A DNA stretch of 64,000 nucleotides, from contig NZ_CAMFHL010000010.1 in assembly GCF_945952095.1 (NCBI RefSeq), forward strand, positions 1 to 64,000, written 5' to 3'. Shown piece by piece: positions 22,226 to 31,812 of the stretch. Below the pieces are notes generated by a model. The model did no database searches. It saw nothing but the letters and a program-made list of their open reading frames with translations, and had not been told where the DNA came from. A program made the translations under genes and the position numbers. The stretch is from an uncultured Arsenicibacter sp. (GTDB taxonomy: Bacteria; Bacteroidota; Bacteroidia; Cytophagales; Spirosomataceae). Each line of letters opens with the position of its first letter. Position 1 is the first letter of the stretch.

Positions 22226-24676
22226 ATGAAGTTAATCTTTACCACCCTTATTGTATTAAGTACAATTTTCGCCTTTGCGCAATCATCAACAACTACCGGC
22301 CGTATTACAGGATCACTGATTGATTCACTGTCGACAAAACCTGTCCCTTTTGCTACTGTTGCCCTGCAAACGCCTGATGGTAAGCTTGTAACGGGCGTCA
22401 CTACGGACGAAAAAGGCGGATTCACGATTGAAAAAGTCTCATTTGGCACGTATCAGCTAACCTTAACGTTTGTAGGGTATCGTTCAAGAAAACTGCCGGG
22501 TATTACCCTGACTGCTGATAAACCGGTTTATACGACAGGTACTGTGTTGCTGGTCGCCGATACGAAAAGTCTGAGTGAAGTTAATGTCGTAGGACAGAAG
22601 GCACTGGTTGAAGACAAGGGCGACCGGCTGGTGTATAACGCTGAAAAAGATGCCACGACAACGGGCGGTACGGCGGCCGACGTGCTCCGGAAAGTGCCGA
22701 TGCTGACGGTAGACCTGGACGGCAACCTGAAAATGCGGGGCAGCGGCAACCTTAAGATCCTCGTCAACGGAAAGCCCTCGTCGATTATGGCGCGGAATCC
22801 GGCCGAAGCCATCAAGCAGATGCCGGCCAACATAATTAAGTCGGTGGAGGTAATTACGAGCCCGGGCGCAAAATACGATGCGGAAGGCGCGGCCGGTGTG
22901 ATTAATATCATTACCAAAAAGGCACTGCAAGGTACGAACGGGACGGTTAATCTGACCGGTGGCAATATGAACCGATCGCTGGGCGGCAATATCAATGTCC
23001 GGGGTAAAAAACTAGGCTTAGCCATGTCGATGAACGCCTATCAGTACCGCAACATCGGCGATAACTTCAGCAGCCGTACGACCCTGGTCGATGGTAAACC
23101 AACCAATATTCTGGAACAGTCGTCGTCGCGGGACAACACCGGCACCGGCGGTTACGGCGAAATGAGCCTTGATTATGATCCCGATTCACTCAACCGGATC
23201 AGCCTGTCAGCCAATGCCTGGGGCGGTAATTTTCCGATGAACAGCAGCCTGTTCAGCCAGCTCCGGCTGATCGATGGTACCATTGTGCAGGATTTCAAAC
23301 GGGATATCCGGTTCCGGAATCCGTACGGCAATACCGAATTCAACCTCGGCTGGACCCGCAATTATAAAAAGCCCGGCCGCGAATTTTCGGTCCTGTCGCA
23401 GTATAGCCGTATGCCCGACAATTACTATTATACCATCGTGCAAACGCCACGGCTGTCGGAAGTAGCATCGTATCTGGAGCGGAGCGCAAACAAAAGCAGT
23501 AACAACGAGTATACGTTTCAGACGGATTACATCCATCCGTTTACGTCGTACACAAAACGCGATACACTGAATTTAAAATGGGAAATAGGGGCCAAAGCCA
23601 TCAGCCGGGACATCAGCAGTGCGTTTACCATTGATCAGGCTACAACCGGAAAGGAAGCAGATTACGTACTTGATCCCAACCGGTCAAACGAGTTTTCGTA
23701 TACGCAGCGGGTTTTGTCGGGATATTCATCATTCCGGATGGATACAAAGAAAAAGTGGGGCCTGAGCGCGGGGCTGCGCTTTGAGCAGACCTATATCAAC
23801 GGGGATTTTGTATCGACAAAAACGCAGTTTAAAAGTAATTACAATAACCTGATTCCGAGCCTGAACCTGTCGAAAACACTGAAGGAGAAACACACGATCA
23901 AGGCAAGTTATACCCAGCGGATTTCCCGTCCGCTGATCTGGTACCTGAATCCGTTTAAAAATTACAGCGATCCGAAAAACGTGCAGACCGGCAACCCGTA
24001 CCTTAATCCGGAACTGACTCACGCAACCGAACTGGCCTACAGCACTTACGGCAAAGAAGGGTCGTCGTTCAATGCGGCCTTGTTCTGGCGGCAGACCAAC
24101 AACTCAATCGAATGGCTGTCGACGGTCGATGCACAGGGCGTGGCGCTGACCACACCGCAGAATATCGGCCGGAGTGCAGGCTTTGGCGGTAACTTCAATG
24201 TCAGCCTTCAGCCAAATAAGAAGACGCAGGTCAGTCTCAATGCTGATCTGACGTATAACTCGTTGTATAGCCCTGCACTGAACCAGCGCAACCAGGCCTG
24301 GATCTGGGGAGCAAGTCCTAACTTTTCGTACAAGTTTCCGAAAGACCTGATGTTACAGGCGTCGGGTTATTACGGATCGGGCGGAGTATCCTTGCAGGGC
24401 CGTTATTCCGGATGGTATTATTACGCTGTTTCGGCCAAAAAGGAATTCTGGGATAAAAAAGCAACCCTGACGCTGAACCTCAACAACCCCTTTAACCGGA
24501 CGGTGCGGACAAGCTCTGAACAATTTGCCCCGACGTTTGTGTCGCAGGGATACTCAAATTACGTAAACCGGTCTGTCCGCCTGACGTTCAGCTATAAGTT
24601 CGGCAGCATGAATGCCGGCGGCAACAGCAAGCAAAGCAAGAAAATCTCGAACGACGACAGTAAAGGAAGCCGGTAA
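22226..24676 (+). CDS. TonB-dependent receptor-like outer-membrane beta-barrel protein
   Basis: 816 residues: signal peptide ('LIVLSTIFAFAQS'), a carboxypeptidase-regulatory-like domain ('GSLIDSLSTKPVPFATVAL', 'TDEKGGFTIEKVSFGTY', about 25-115), then a plug ('TAADVLRKVPMLTVDLDG', 'VEVITSPGAKYDAEGAAGVI') and an OMP_b-brl_3-type barrel ('SYTQRISRPLIWYLNPF', 'GNPYLNPELTHATELAYST'), ending in strands before 'LTFSYKFGSM'. This is the SusC-unrelated receptor family widespread in Bacteroidota. The ligand is unknown, and no SusD partner follows. Monocistronic, bounded by TACCTTTG upstream and a strong terminator downstream. Confidence 0.9.
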   Translation: MKLIFTTLIVLSTIFAFAQSSTTTGRITGSLIDSLSTKPVPFATVALQTPDGKLVTGVTTDEKGGFTIEKVSFGTYQLTLTFVGYRSRKLPGITLTADKPVYTTGTVLLVADTKSLSEVNVVGQKALVEDKGDRLVYNAEKDATTTGGTAADVLRKVPMLTVDLDGNLKMRGSGNLKILVNGKPSSIMARNPAEAIKQMPANIIKSVEVITSPGAKYDAEGAAGVINIITKKALQGTNGTVNLTGGNMNRSLGGNINVRGKKLGLAMSMNAYQYRNIGDNFSSRTTLVDGKPTNILEQSSSRDNTGTGGYGEMSLDYDPDSLNRISLSANAWGGNFPMNSSLFSQLRLIDGTIVQDFKRDIRFRNPYGNTEFNLGWTRNYKKPGREFSVLSQYSRMPDNYYYTIVQTPRLSEVASYLERSANKSSNNEYTFQTDYIHPFTSYTKRDTLNLKWEIGAKAISRDISSAFTIDQATTGKEADYVLDPNRSNEFSYTQRVLSGYSSFRMDTKKKWGLSAGLRFEQTYINGDFVSTKTQFKSNYNNLIPSLNLSKTLKEKHTIKASYTQRISRPLIWYLNPFKNYSDPKNVQTGNPYLNPELTHATELAYSTYGKEGSSFNAALFWRQTNNSIEWLSTVDAQGVALTTPQNIGRSAGFGGNFNVSLQPNKKTQVSLNADLTYNSLYSPALNQRNQAWIWGASPNFSYKFPKDLMLQASGYYGSGGVSLQGRYSGWYYYAVSAKKEFWDKKATLTLNLNNPFNRTVRTSSEQFAPTFVSQGYSNYVNRSVRLTFSYKFGSMNAGGNSKQSKKISNDDSKGSR

Positions 24677-24695
24677 GCCGGTGTTTATCAGTGAG

Positions 24696-24738
24696 GCGTC
24701 CTGCCCGGTCTGAACCAGACCGGGCAGGACGCTTTTTT
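24696..24738 (+). terminator. Rho-independent terminator
   Basis: Perfect 16-bp GC-rich stem (24696-24711 with 24717-24732), 5-nt loop, then TTTTTT. Confidence 0.92.
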
Positions 24739-24913
24739 GTATCCAATCCGTTCTCTGCGAACCGGCCTTCTAAGGAATATGGATTTATTCGCTGTCCTGT
24801 CAATAAATCAATGGTCTACTACTGAGGAGACATAGTAAAGTTTTGTAGATTGCATAGAATATCACCGTACAATTATTGATCCGCTGATTGTATCCACCGA
24901 TCAGTCGCAAGGC

Positions 24914-26968
24914 ATGAACACAAAGCAGACAGAATCAAATGACACTCCCTTTTTCCTGAAAGGAGCAGGTGAAATGGGAAAACTGATTGCCGGGAAGGAC
25001 TGGAGCAGAACATCGTTAGGGCCTATACAGACCTGGGCTCCGTGCCTCAGGATGACACTGGGCATTATGCTCCATTCGCGTTTCCCGATGTTTTTGTTCT
25101 GGGGCCCCGAATTACTTTGCTTCTATAATGACGCCTACCGGCCAAGCCTGGGCACCAACGGCAAGCATCCGGAGGCGCTCGGTGCGCCCGGAAAAGCTGT
25201 CTGGCCGGAAACCTGGTCGTTTATCGGGCCGCTGATTAATACTGTACTAAGCGGTGGGGAGGCCAGCTGGCAGGAAGATCAGCTCATTCCCATTTACCGG
25301 AACGGCCGTATGGAGGACGTTTACTGGACATTCAGTTATAGTCCCGTGTTTGATGAATCCGGCCTGATTTCCGGGGTGCTGGTCACCTGCGTGGAAACAA
25401 CCAGACACGTTCAGTTTCTGAATGAACAGCAAAAGTTTCTGGCCCTGTTCGAAAACAGCCACGATTCGATGGCCATATCAACGGCTAACCACCGGATGAT
25501 CCGGGTCAATAAAGCGGGCAGGGAGTTATTAGGAATCCCTGCTGATCAGGATGTGACTACGCTCGTAGGCCGTGATTTTTACCCGGAAGAAGAACTGGAC
25601 AACATCATTGCAAAGGTCATTCCTGTGCTGGATAAGCAGGGCCGCTGGTCCGGTGAAATACCTTTCCGGCATTTTGTGACGGGCGAGTCAATTCCCTGCC
25701 ACGTTGATTTTGTCAACATTTACGACCCAGAATCCGGCAATCTGATCAGCCGGGCTACCGTGCTGCGTGATCTGCGGCCGGAGCTGGAAATCCGCCAGCG
25801 CCTGAGCCGTAAAAATGAAAAACTACAGCGTCTCATTCAGGAGTTTACGTTCGTAACGGATTTTATGCCGCAGCTGGTCTGGTCGACTGAGCCTGACGGG
25901 TATCACGATTTTTACAACCAGCGCTGGTACGATTATACAGGGCTGACTTACGACGAGTCAAAGGCGGAAGGCTGGAACCGGGTGCTGCATCCCGATGATG
26001 TGGCTCCGACAACGAAACGCTGGCAACACGCACTGGCAACCGGTGAGCCGTACGAAGCAGAATACCGTTTCCGCCGGCATGACGGTGAGTACCGCTGGTT
26101 TTTGGCCCGTGCCCTGCCGATGCGGGATGAATCGGGCGGGATCATCAAGTGGTTCGGCACCTGTACCGATATTGACGACCGCCGGAAGGTAGCGAACAAA
26201 CTCGAATTTCTGGTGCAGTCGCGGACACAGGAGCTGAGTCAGGCAAACCAGTCACTGATGCGGAAGAACCATGAGTTAGAGCAGTTTGCCTACATCGCCA
26301 GCCATGATTTGCAGGAGCCGCTCCGGAAAATTCAGAGCTTTGCCGATCTGTTGAAAACAGACAGTGAGAACGGGGCACTTACACCGGTTTATCTGGAAAA
26401 AATCGTTTCATCGGCGCAGCGGATGTCGTCCCTGATCAAGGCTGTTCTGAATTACTCACGGCTGTCGAACGGTACGGAAGAGATCAGCAAAACGGATCTG
26501 AATCTGGTTGCCGGACACGTATTGGCCGATTATGAAGTAATGATCGGGGAAAAAGGAGCGGTTCTGACGGTTGACCCCCTGCCCGTTATACTGGCGGATG
26601 AGCTACAGATGACGCAGCTGTTTTCAAACCTGATTGGTAATGCGCTGAAATTCTGCGGACAGGCACCAATGATCAGTATCAAAGCAACGCCGCTGCATCC
26701 GGATAAGACCGCTGGTATAGCCGGACTTGATCCGGGGGTGCGGTATATCCATATCCGTGTTACAGATAACGGGATCGGGTTCGATCAGAAATATGCCGAA
26801 CGGGTATTTTCCATCTTTCAGCGCCTGGGCGCAGGGCGTATGTATGAAGGGACCGGTATCGGGCTGGCGTTGTGCAAAAAAATTGTAGAAAATCATAAGG
26901 GCCATATCTGGGCAGAAAGCACGCCGGACATCGGCTCTACATTCCATGTCTGCCTGCCGGTTACCTGA
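24914..26968 (+). CDS. Multi-PAS sensor histidine kinase (cytoplasmic)
   Basis: 684 residues with no membrane helices. Three PAS-type sensor modules are visible: about 20-165 ('GIMLHSRFPMFLFWGPELLC'), about 170-290 ('LALFENSHDSMAISTANHRM') and about 305-425 ('PQLVWSTEPDGYHDFYNQRW', 'GWNRVLHPDDVAPT', a PAS_3/PAC signature). HisKA follows with phosphoacceptor His464 ('YIASHDLQEPLRKIQSFADL'), then HATPase_c: N box 'LFSNLIGNALKFC', G1 'VTDNGIGFDQKY', G2 'GTGIGLALCKKIVENH'. No cognate response regulator is adjacent, so it is an orphan here. The first module resembles those of light- or redox-responsive Bacteroidota kinases, but no cofactor ligand is evident. Confidence 0.93.
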   Translation: MNTKQTESNDTPFFLKGAGEMGKLIAGKDWSRTSLGPIQTWAPCLRMTLGIMLHSRFPMFLFWGPELLCFYNDAYRPSLGTNGKHPEALGAPGKAVWPETWSFIGPLINTVLSGGEASWQEDQLIPIYRNGRMEDVYWTFSYSPVFDESGLISGVLVTCVETTRHVQFLNEQQKFLALFENSHDSMAISTANHRMIRVNKAGRELLGIPADQDVTTLVGRDFYPEEELDNIIAKVIPVLDKQGRWSGEIPFRHFVTGESIPCHVDFVNIYDPESGNLISRATVLRDLRPELEIRQRLSRKNEKLQRLIQEFTFVTDFMPQLVWSTEPDGYHDFYNQRWYDYTGLTYDESKAEGWNRVLHPDDVAPTTKRWQHALATGEPYEAEYRFRRHDGEYRWFLARALPMRDESGGIIKWFGTCTDIDDRRKVANKLEFLVQSRTQELSQANQSLMRKNHELEQFAYIASHDLQEPLRKIQSFADLLKTDSENGALTPVYLEKIVSSAQRMSSLIKAVLNYSRLSNGTEEISKTDLNLVAGHVLADYEVMIGEKGAVLTVDPLPVILADELQMTQLFSNLIGNALKFCGQAPMISIKATPLHPDKTAGIAGLDPGVRYIHIRVTDNGIGFDQKYAERVFSIFQRLGAGRMYEGTGIGLALCKKIVENHKGHIWAESTPDIGSTFHVCLPVT

Positions 26969-27115
26969 TCATGAATCTGTATATATTTTTGGTATGAATG
27001 GTGATTAGCCAATTATCATTTGGCTATATTGCATAAAATCGGCGCAAAATTTGTACTGGGGCGGCTTATATGCCATATTTAAGTTGGAATGCAAATCCTT
27101 CTTAACCAACTCAAT

Positions 27116-29962
27116 ATGGCTTTCCCTTTACTTCGTCAACCGCTGGCACTGCTGGCAGGTATACTGGTGGCGTCCGGGGCTGTAATGGCTCAGCAGGCAG
27201 ACGACACCTATAACCAGAAAATACGGGAGTATACGACTGATCCCCGTTTCCTGCCTCCGACGGTCCTGAACCTGACCGACCATCCGACGATCCCGTCGCC
27301 CCGCAAGCACTTCGGGCAGATTATCGGGACGCCGGGCATCCTGCACCACACAACGGATATTTATGCCTATTACCGGAAACTGGCGCAAACATCCCCGCAG
27401 GTGGCCATGGAGCAGATCGGAACTTCAGAAGAGGGCCGGCCGATTCAGCTGGTCGCCATTGGCAGCGAGGAGGCCATGAAACGGCTGGACCATTATAAAA
27501 AACAGGTAGCGCTGCTGGCCGATCCGCGTAAGGTACAGCCGCAGGAGCTGGAGAAGATACTGGGCGATACCAAACTGGTCTATTACCTCAACGGTGGCCT
27601 GCACTCGCCCGAAATGGGGTCGCCGGAGATGCTGATGGAACTGGCTTACCGGCTCATTACCGACCAGTCGGAAGAGATAAAAACGATTCGTAATAACATC
27701 ATTGTGCTGATTAATCCGGTGTCGGAGCCCGACGGCTGGGACAAACAGGTCGACTGGTACAACCGCTACACTAAAAACCGGCCGAAATACGATGACGGCT
27801 TCCCGAAATCACCGCCGTACTGGGGCAAATACACCTACCACGACAATAACCGCGACGGCATCCAGATTTCGCAGGCACTGACCAAAGCCATTTATAAACT
27901 GTACTTCGACTGGCACCCGACGGCCATGCTCGACCTGCACGAATCGGTGCCGCTCCTGTACATTTCGACCGGTACGGGCCCTTACAATGAAACCATTGAC
28001 CCGATTGCGATTGGCGAATGGCAGATTATGGCCCATCATGACATTACGACCCTTGCCGCGCAGGGCGTGCCGGGTGTGTTTACGTGGGCGTTCTACGATG
28101 GCTGGTACCCCGGCTATGCGCTCTGGATTGCCAACAACCATAACTCCATTGGTCGTTTTTATGAGACTTTCGGGAATGCCGGTGCCAGTACCTATCTGCG
28201 CGATTTGTCGGAACAGAAATACGCCGGCGATCCTGCCACAACCCGCGAATGGTACCGCCCGGCCCCGCCGACCGAAAAAGTATACTGGTCATACCGCAAC
28301 AACATCAATTACATGCAGGCGGGCGTGCTGGCATCGCTGTCCTATGCCGCCAACAATTCACGGCTGCTGCTGAAAAACTTCTACCAGAAAGGGCTGAACA
28401 GCATCCGCAAAGGAACGGAAGAGTCGCCGCGGGCCTATGTGATTCCGGCAGGTCAGCGCGATCCGTCGATGGCGGCATACCTGGTGAATCAGCTGCGGGC
28501 GCAGGGCATTGAGGTCCACAAAGCTGAATCCGGCAAAAAACAGGGCGATTATGTGGTGTTGCTTAATCAGCCCTACCGCAACCTGGCCGTTTCGCTGCTG
28601 TCGAAGCAGAATTATCCGAAAGAAGCCAAATTTCCGCCGTACGATGACATTGCCTGGACGATGGGCTACTTGTACGGGGTCGATGTAAAAGCCGAGGATA
28701 GTGTGCGCTATACCCCGGCCGACCTGAAACCGGTTCAGGCGGATGTACGCTATGCCGGCCAGGTGTCGGGTTCGGGAACAAACTATGTCCTGCCCTATAA
28801 AGCCCAGAACAATGTGCTGCCGGCCATGTACTGGCTGAAGGGCCAAAGCAAAACGGCCAAAGCGGTTGTGCTCGACGAAAAAACAACGCTCGAAGGCGTG
28901 AAGGATACCTTACTCGCCGGAGCCGTTGTGTTTAAGGGCTTAACCGCCAATCAGGCCCGTAAATTATCGGATCAGTTCGGACTGGATGTGCAGGCGACAA
29001 TGGCCAGCCCGACCGTGAAACAGCATGACGTGACCCTGCCGCGGGTAGCCATTTACCATAGCTGGTACAACACTCAGGACGAAGGCTGGGCGCGGTTTAC
29101 CTTTGAGCAGCGGGGCATTCCCTATACCTCCATTCATAAAGACCACCTGAAAACCGGTGAGCTGCGGAAGAAATTTGATGTGATCCTGATACCGCGAATG
29201 CGCGGCTCGGTGACGGATTTTATCCATGAGCTGGACACGAAATTCGGGCCGATGCCGTATACCAAAACCGGTGATTATCCGGCCCACGGCTTTCCGGATG
29301 CTACGGCTGATATGACCGGCGGTCCCGGCTTTGAGGGTATTAACAACCTGAAACAGTTTGTCGAAGCAGGCGGGGTGCTGGTGTCGCTTGACAATTCATC
29401 GGCGATGGTGGCGGGTGCCGGTATTGCCCGCGACCTGAAGCCTTACGAGGCAGCCGGTCTGTTCCACCCCGGGTCGGTGATTCAGGTGAAGGCGAGGAAG
29501 CCGGATAGCCCGGTGCTGTATGGTTTTCCGGAGACGTTCCCGATCTTTAAAGGCATTGCCCCGCTCTTACAGACTGATAAGAACAACCGCGATCTGATGC
29601 TGTTGCAATATGGTACTAAACCGCTGAAAGACGAGGAAGAATACAAAGGCCCGATTATGGGGATGCCGGACCGCAAGCCGGTGACCGAGCCGGAGAAAAA
29701 GGCGGCGGGTAAAGAACTACCGTATGTGCTGTCGGGCATGGTGCGTAACGAGCAGACAATCATCGGCCACGGGACTATTTTCAACGTACCGGTAGGAGCC
29801 GGCCGGGTCATTGCCTTTACCTTTGACCCGCTGCACCGGTACCTGAACCACCACGACGCACCGCTGGTATGGAATACACTGATTAACTGGGATCATCTGG
29901 GAGCACCTTCAGGGATGACGGCCAATACCGCAACCAAAAGCAGTGCAACCGGTGGAAACTAA
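27116..29962 (+). CDS. M14 family zinc carboxypeptidase-like peptidase, exported
   Basis: 948 residues from the ATG at 27116, which starts a clean signal peptide ('LLAGILVASGAVMAQQ'). An in-frame ATG at 27089 would add nine residues. The M14 domain carries zinc ligands H and E in 'NGGLHSPEMGSPEM', the third His in 'AMLDLHESVP', and a candidate catalytic Glu in 'GRFYETFGNAGAS'. The C-terminal half is a glutamine-amidotransferase-like/accessory region ('GGVLVSLDNSSAMVAGAG', 'GRVIAFTFDPLHRYLNHHD'). These large secreted M14 proteins are widespread in Bacteroidota, and substrates are probably cell-wall or environmental peptides. Only 8 bp separate it from the gamma-glutamyltransferase gene, so the two form an operon for extracellular peptide processing. 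Confidence 0.88.
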   Translation: MAFPLLRQPLALLAGILVASGAVMAQQADDTYNQKIREYTTDPRFLPPTVLNLTDHPTIPSPRKHFGQIIGTPGILHHTTDIYAYYRKLAQTSPQVAMEQIGTSEEGRPIQLVAIGSEEAMKRLDHYKKQVALLADPRKVQPQELEKILGDTKLVYYLNGGLHSPEMGSPEMLMELAYRLITDQSEEIKTIRNNIIVLINPVSEPDGWDKQVDWYNRYTKNRPKYDDGFPKSPPYWGKYTYHDNNRDGIQISQALTKAIYKLYFDWHPTAMLDLHESVPLLYISTGTGPYNETIDPIAIGEWQIMAHHDITTLAAQGVPGVFTWAFYDGWYPGYALWIANNHNSIGRFYETFGNAGASTYLRDLSEQKYAGDPATTREWYRPAPPTEKVYWSYRNNINYMQAGVLASLSYAANNSRLLLKNFYQKGLNSIRKGTEESPRAYVIPAGQRDPSMAAYLVNQLRAQGIEVHKAESGKKQGDYVVLLNQPYRNLAVSLLSKQNYPKEAKFPPYDDIAWTMGYLYGVDVKAEDSVRYTPADLKPVQADVRYAGQVSGSGTNYVLPYKAQNNVLPAMYWLKGQSKTAKAVVLDEKTTLEGVKDTLLAGAVVFKGLTANQARKLSDQFGLDVQATMASPTVKQHDVTLPRVAIYHSWYNTQDEGWARFTFEQRGIPYTSIHKDHLKTGELRKKFDVILIPRMRGSVTDFIHELDTKFGPMPYTKTGDYPAHGFPDATADMTGGPGFEGINNLKQFVEAGGVLVSLDNSSAMVAGAGIARDLKPYEAAGLFHPGSVIQVKARKPDSPVLYGFPETFPIFKGIAPLLQTDKNNRDLMLLQYGTKPLKDEEEYKGPIMGMPDRKPVTEPEKKAAGKELPYVLSGMVRNEQTIIGHGTIFNVPVGAGRVIAFTFDPLHRYLNHHDAPLVWNTLINWDHLGAPSGMTANTATKSSATGGN

Positions 29963-29970
29963 AACCGCGT

Positions 29971-31626
29971 ATGAAAAAGAATAAGTTGCTGCCGGTGCTG
30001 CTGATGGCGGTGCTGGCTGCGTGTAAGGTATCGCCTCCCCAATCGGCCCTGCTGAAGGTATATCAGCCGAAAACAACCCAGGCCGTGATGTCGGAACAGG
30101 GTGTGGTATCGGCCGCCCATCCGCTGGCGGTGCAGGCCGGAGCCATCATGCTCGGGAAAGGCGGAAATGCCGTCGATGCGGCGGTGGCAACCGGTTTTGC
30201 GCTGGCGGTTGTGGAGCCGTCGATGAGCGGCCTGGGTGGCCGTTTGCAGGCCATTGTACGGCTGCCGAACGGTGACATTCGCGGCGTAGATGCCACCACG
30301 CAGGCACCTGCATCCTACAATGCGGCCACGGCCCCGAAAGGTGCCGACGGCTACGCCACCATCGGGTTGCCGGGCGTTGTGGCCGGTCTGACGAAACTGC
30401 TGCAACAGTACGGTACCCTGCCGTTGTCGGTGGTTATGGAACCGGCCATCCGGTATGCGGAAGAAGGGTTTGCCGTTTTGCCGGGGGAAGCGGCGCGGCA
30501 GGCATCGGTGAAAAAGATGCTGATAAAGTATGCCGGTACGCGGCAGTATTTTCTGAAACAGGACAGCCTTCCGTATAAGGCCGGTGAACGGTTGGTACAG
30601 AAAGACCTGGCCAATACGTTGAAAGCCATTGCGAAAGATGGCCGCGATGCGTTCTACAAAGGACGGATCGGACAGCAGATTGCCGCCGACATACAGGCAA
30701 ACGGCGGCGTTTTTACGGCGCAGGATCTGGCTGGCTACGAGGCCCTGGATGCGCAGCTGCTGTCGACCACCTATCGGGGATACGACGTCCATGCTCTGTC
30801 GATGCCGTGCTACGGAGCCATTACGCTGGAGATGCTGAACCTGATGGAAACCAAACCATTGAACCGGTACTCCGACGCTGACTGGGCGGGCAGTATGTAT
30901 CAGGCGATGAGACTCGCCTACCGCGACCGGCCGAAGCAGAAAAAAGACTCTATTGCCATTCTGGTGTCGAAGGAGTATGCTCGGATGCTGGCCGGTCAGA
31001 TGCAGATTACCGGTCAGGCGGCGCGTTCGCAGGCGCGGGTAACGACCGGCGATACGGTTTCGGTAGGGCATACCACCCACCTGTCAACGGCCGACAAAAC
31101 CGGCATGATGGTGGCGCTGACCCAGTCGCTCGGGCCGTTGATGGGGTCGGGAGTCGCTACGCAGGGCCTTGGTTTTATGTACGCCCAGACCCTTGGCGGT
31201 GGCTACCTGGCCAGCATGAAAGGGGGCGAGCGGGCTTCGTCGCACATCTCGCCGGTCCTGCTGACCAAAGGCGGCAAACCATTTATGGCCCTCGGCGCGG
31301 CGGGTGGCGATCTGATTCCGACGGCGGTGGTGTCGGTCATCAGCCGGGTCATCGACCGGAAATTACCGCTGGCAACGGCGGTGGCCGCACCGCGTGTACA
31401 TCCGGCCGAGAAGGAAACTATGCTGATGGAAACCCGTACCGGCCTGGGCTGGGAGGCGGAGGTGGTGGAAGCTGAAAAGGCCCGTGGCTTCACCGTGCGT
31501 GATGTGCCGCAGCCGGGCCGGTTCGGGCGGGTGCATGCCGTTCAGTTCGATACCCGCAAAAAGCGCATCCTCGGTGCTGCCGATCCCGACTGGGAAGGCG
31601 AGGCCCGCGCCCCGCAGAAGCCGTAA
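29971..31626 (+). CDS. Gamma-glutamyltransferase (lipoprotein form)
   Basis: 551 residues with lipobox 'LLMAVLAACKVS', so it is membrane-anchored. It is an Ntn-hydrolase that should self-cleave into large and small chains; the catalytic Thr is the first of 'HTTHLSTADKTGMMVALTQS'. Family blocks 'VVSAAHPLAVQAGAIMLGKG', 'NAVDAAVATGFALAVVEP', 'GGVFTAQDLAGYEA' and 'HISPVLLTKGGKPFMALGA' are present. The usual glycine-rich 'GIGGGGF' is 'SGLGGRLQ' here, a small departure in the donor-site loop. It transfers or hydrolyses gamma-glutamyl groups such as those of glutathione. Operon with the upstream M14 peptidase; a 20-bp hairpin follows. Confidence 0.9.
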   Translation: MKKNKLLPVLLMAVLAACKVSPPQSALLKVYQPKTTQAVMSEQGVVSAAHPLAVQAGAIMLGKGGNAVDAAVATGFALAVVEPSMSGLGGRLQAIVRLPNGDIRGVDATTQAPASYNAATAPKGADGYATIGLPGVVAGLTKLLQQYGTLPLSVVMEPAIRYAEEGFAVLPGEAARQASVKKMLIKYAGTRQYFLKQDSLPYKAGERLVQKDLANTLKAIAKDGRDAFYKGRIGQQIAADIQANGGVFTAQDLAGYEALDAQLLSTTYRGYDVHALSMPCYGAITLEMLNLMETKPLNRYSDADWAGSMYQAMRLAYRDRPKQKKDSIAILVSKEYARMLAGQMQITGQAARSQARVTTGDTVSVGHTTHLSTADKTGMMVALTQSLGPLMGSGVATQGLGFMYAQTLGGGYLASMKGGERASSHISPVLLTKGGKPFMALGAAGGDLIPTAVVSVISRVIDRKLPLATAVAAPRVHPAEKETMLMETRTGLGWEAEVVEAEKARGFTVRDVPQPGRFGRVHAVQFDTRKKRILGAADPDWEGEARAPQKP

Positions 31627-31634
31627 TCCATAAA

Positions 31635-31688
31635 GCAGTTAGTAGTGGCACGACTGGGCGGAAGTCTGGTCGTGCCACTACTAACTGC
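31635..31688. terminator. 20-bp perfect inverted repeat (GTGGCACGAC family)
   Basis: Arms 31635-31654 and 31669-31688 with a 14-nt loop. The stem shares GTGGCACGAC with the hairpin at 32905-32937. Placed just after the gamma-glutamyltransferase stop, so probably a terminator and a REP-like element. Confidence 0.75.
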
Positions 31689-31694
31689 GTCACC

Positions 31695-31718
31695 CGCTCT
31701 TTCATTCTCTCACTCTTT
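31695..31718. repeat. Octamer-period repeat block (3 units)
   Basis: CGCTCTTT, CATTCTCT, CACTCTTT, a short member of the AAWGAGYG-like family, in reverse orientation. Confidence 0.5.
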
Positions 31719-31750
31719 GTATTTATTGCAAGATTAATCTGTGTTAAATC

Positions 31751-31766
31751 ATGCAACCGATTGCAT
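31751..31766. promoter_or_regulatory. LacI-family-like operator upstream of GH43
   Basis: ATGCAACCGATTGCAT, a near-perfect 16-bp palindrome of GCAA-N4-TTGC type with a central CG, as bound by LacI/GalR regulators. It lies 47 bp before the GH43 ATG. No LacI-family gene is in the window. Confidence 0.45.
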
Positions 31767-31812
31767 AAACCTGTGTATATTGCTGACGTATTTAACCTCT
31801 TCTATACTAACT

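Noticed and set aside
29959..31080. 373-codon open frame antisense to the gamma-glutamyltransferase gene
   Set aside because: Shadow of the true gene: no start context, no recognisable domain, Arg/His/Gln-rich composition.
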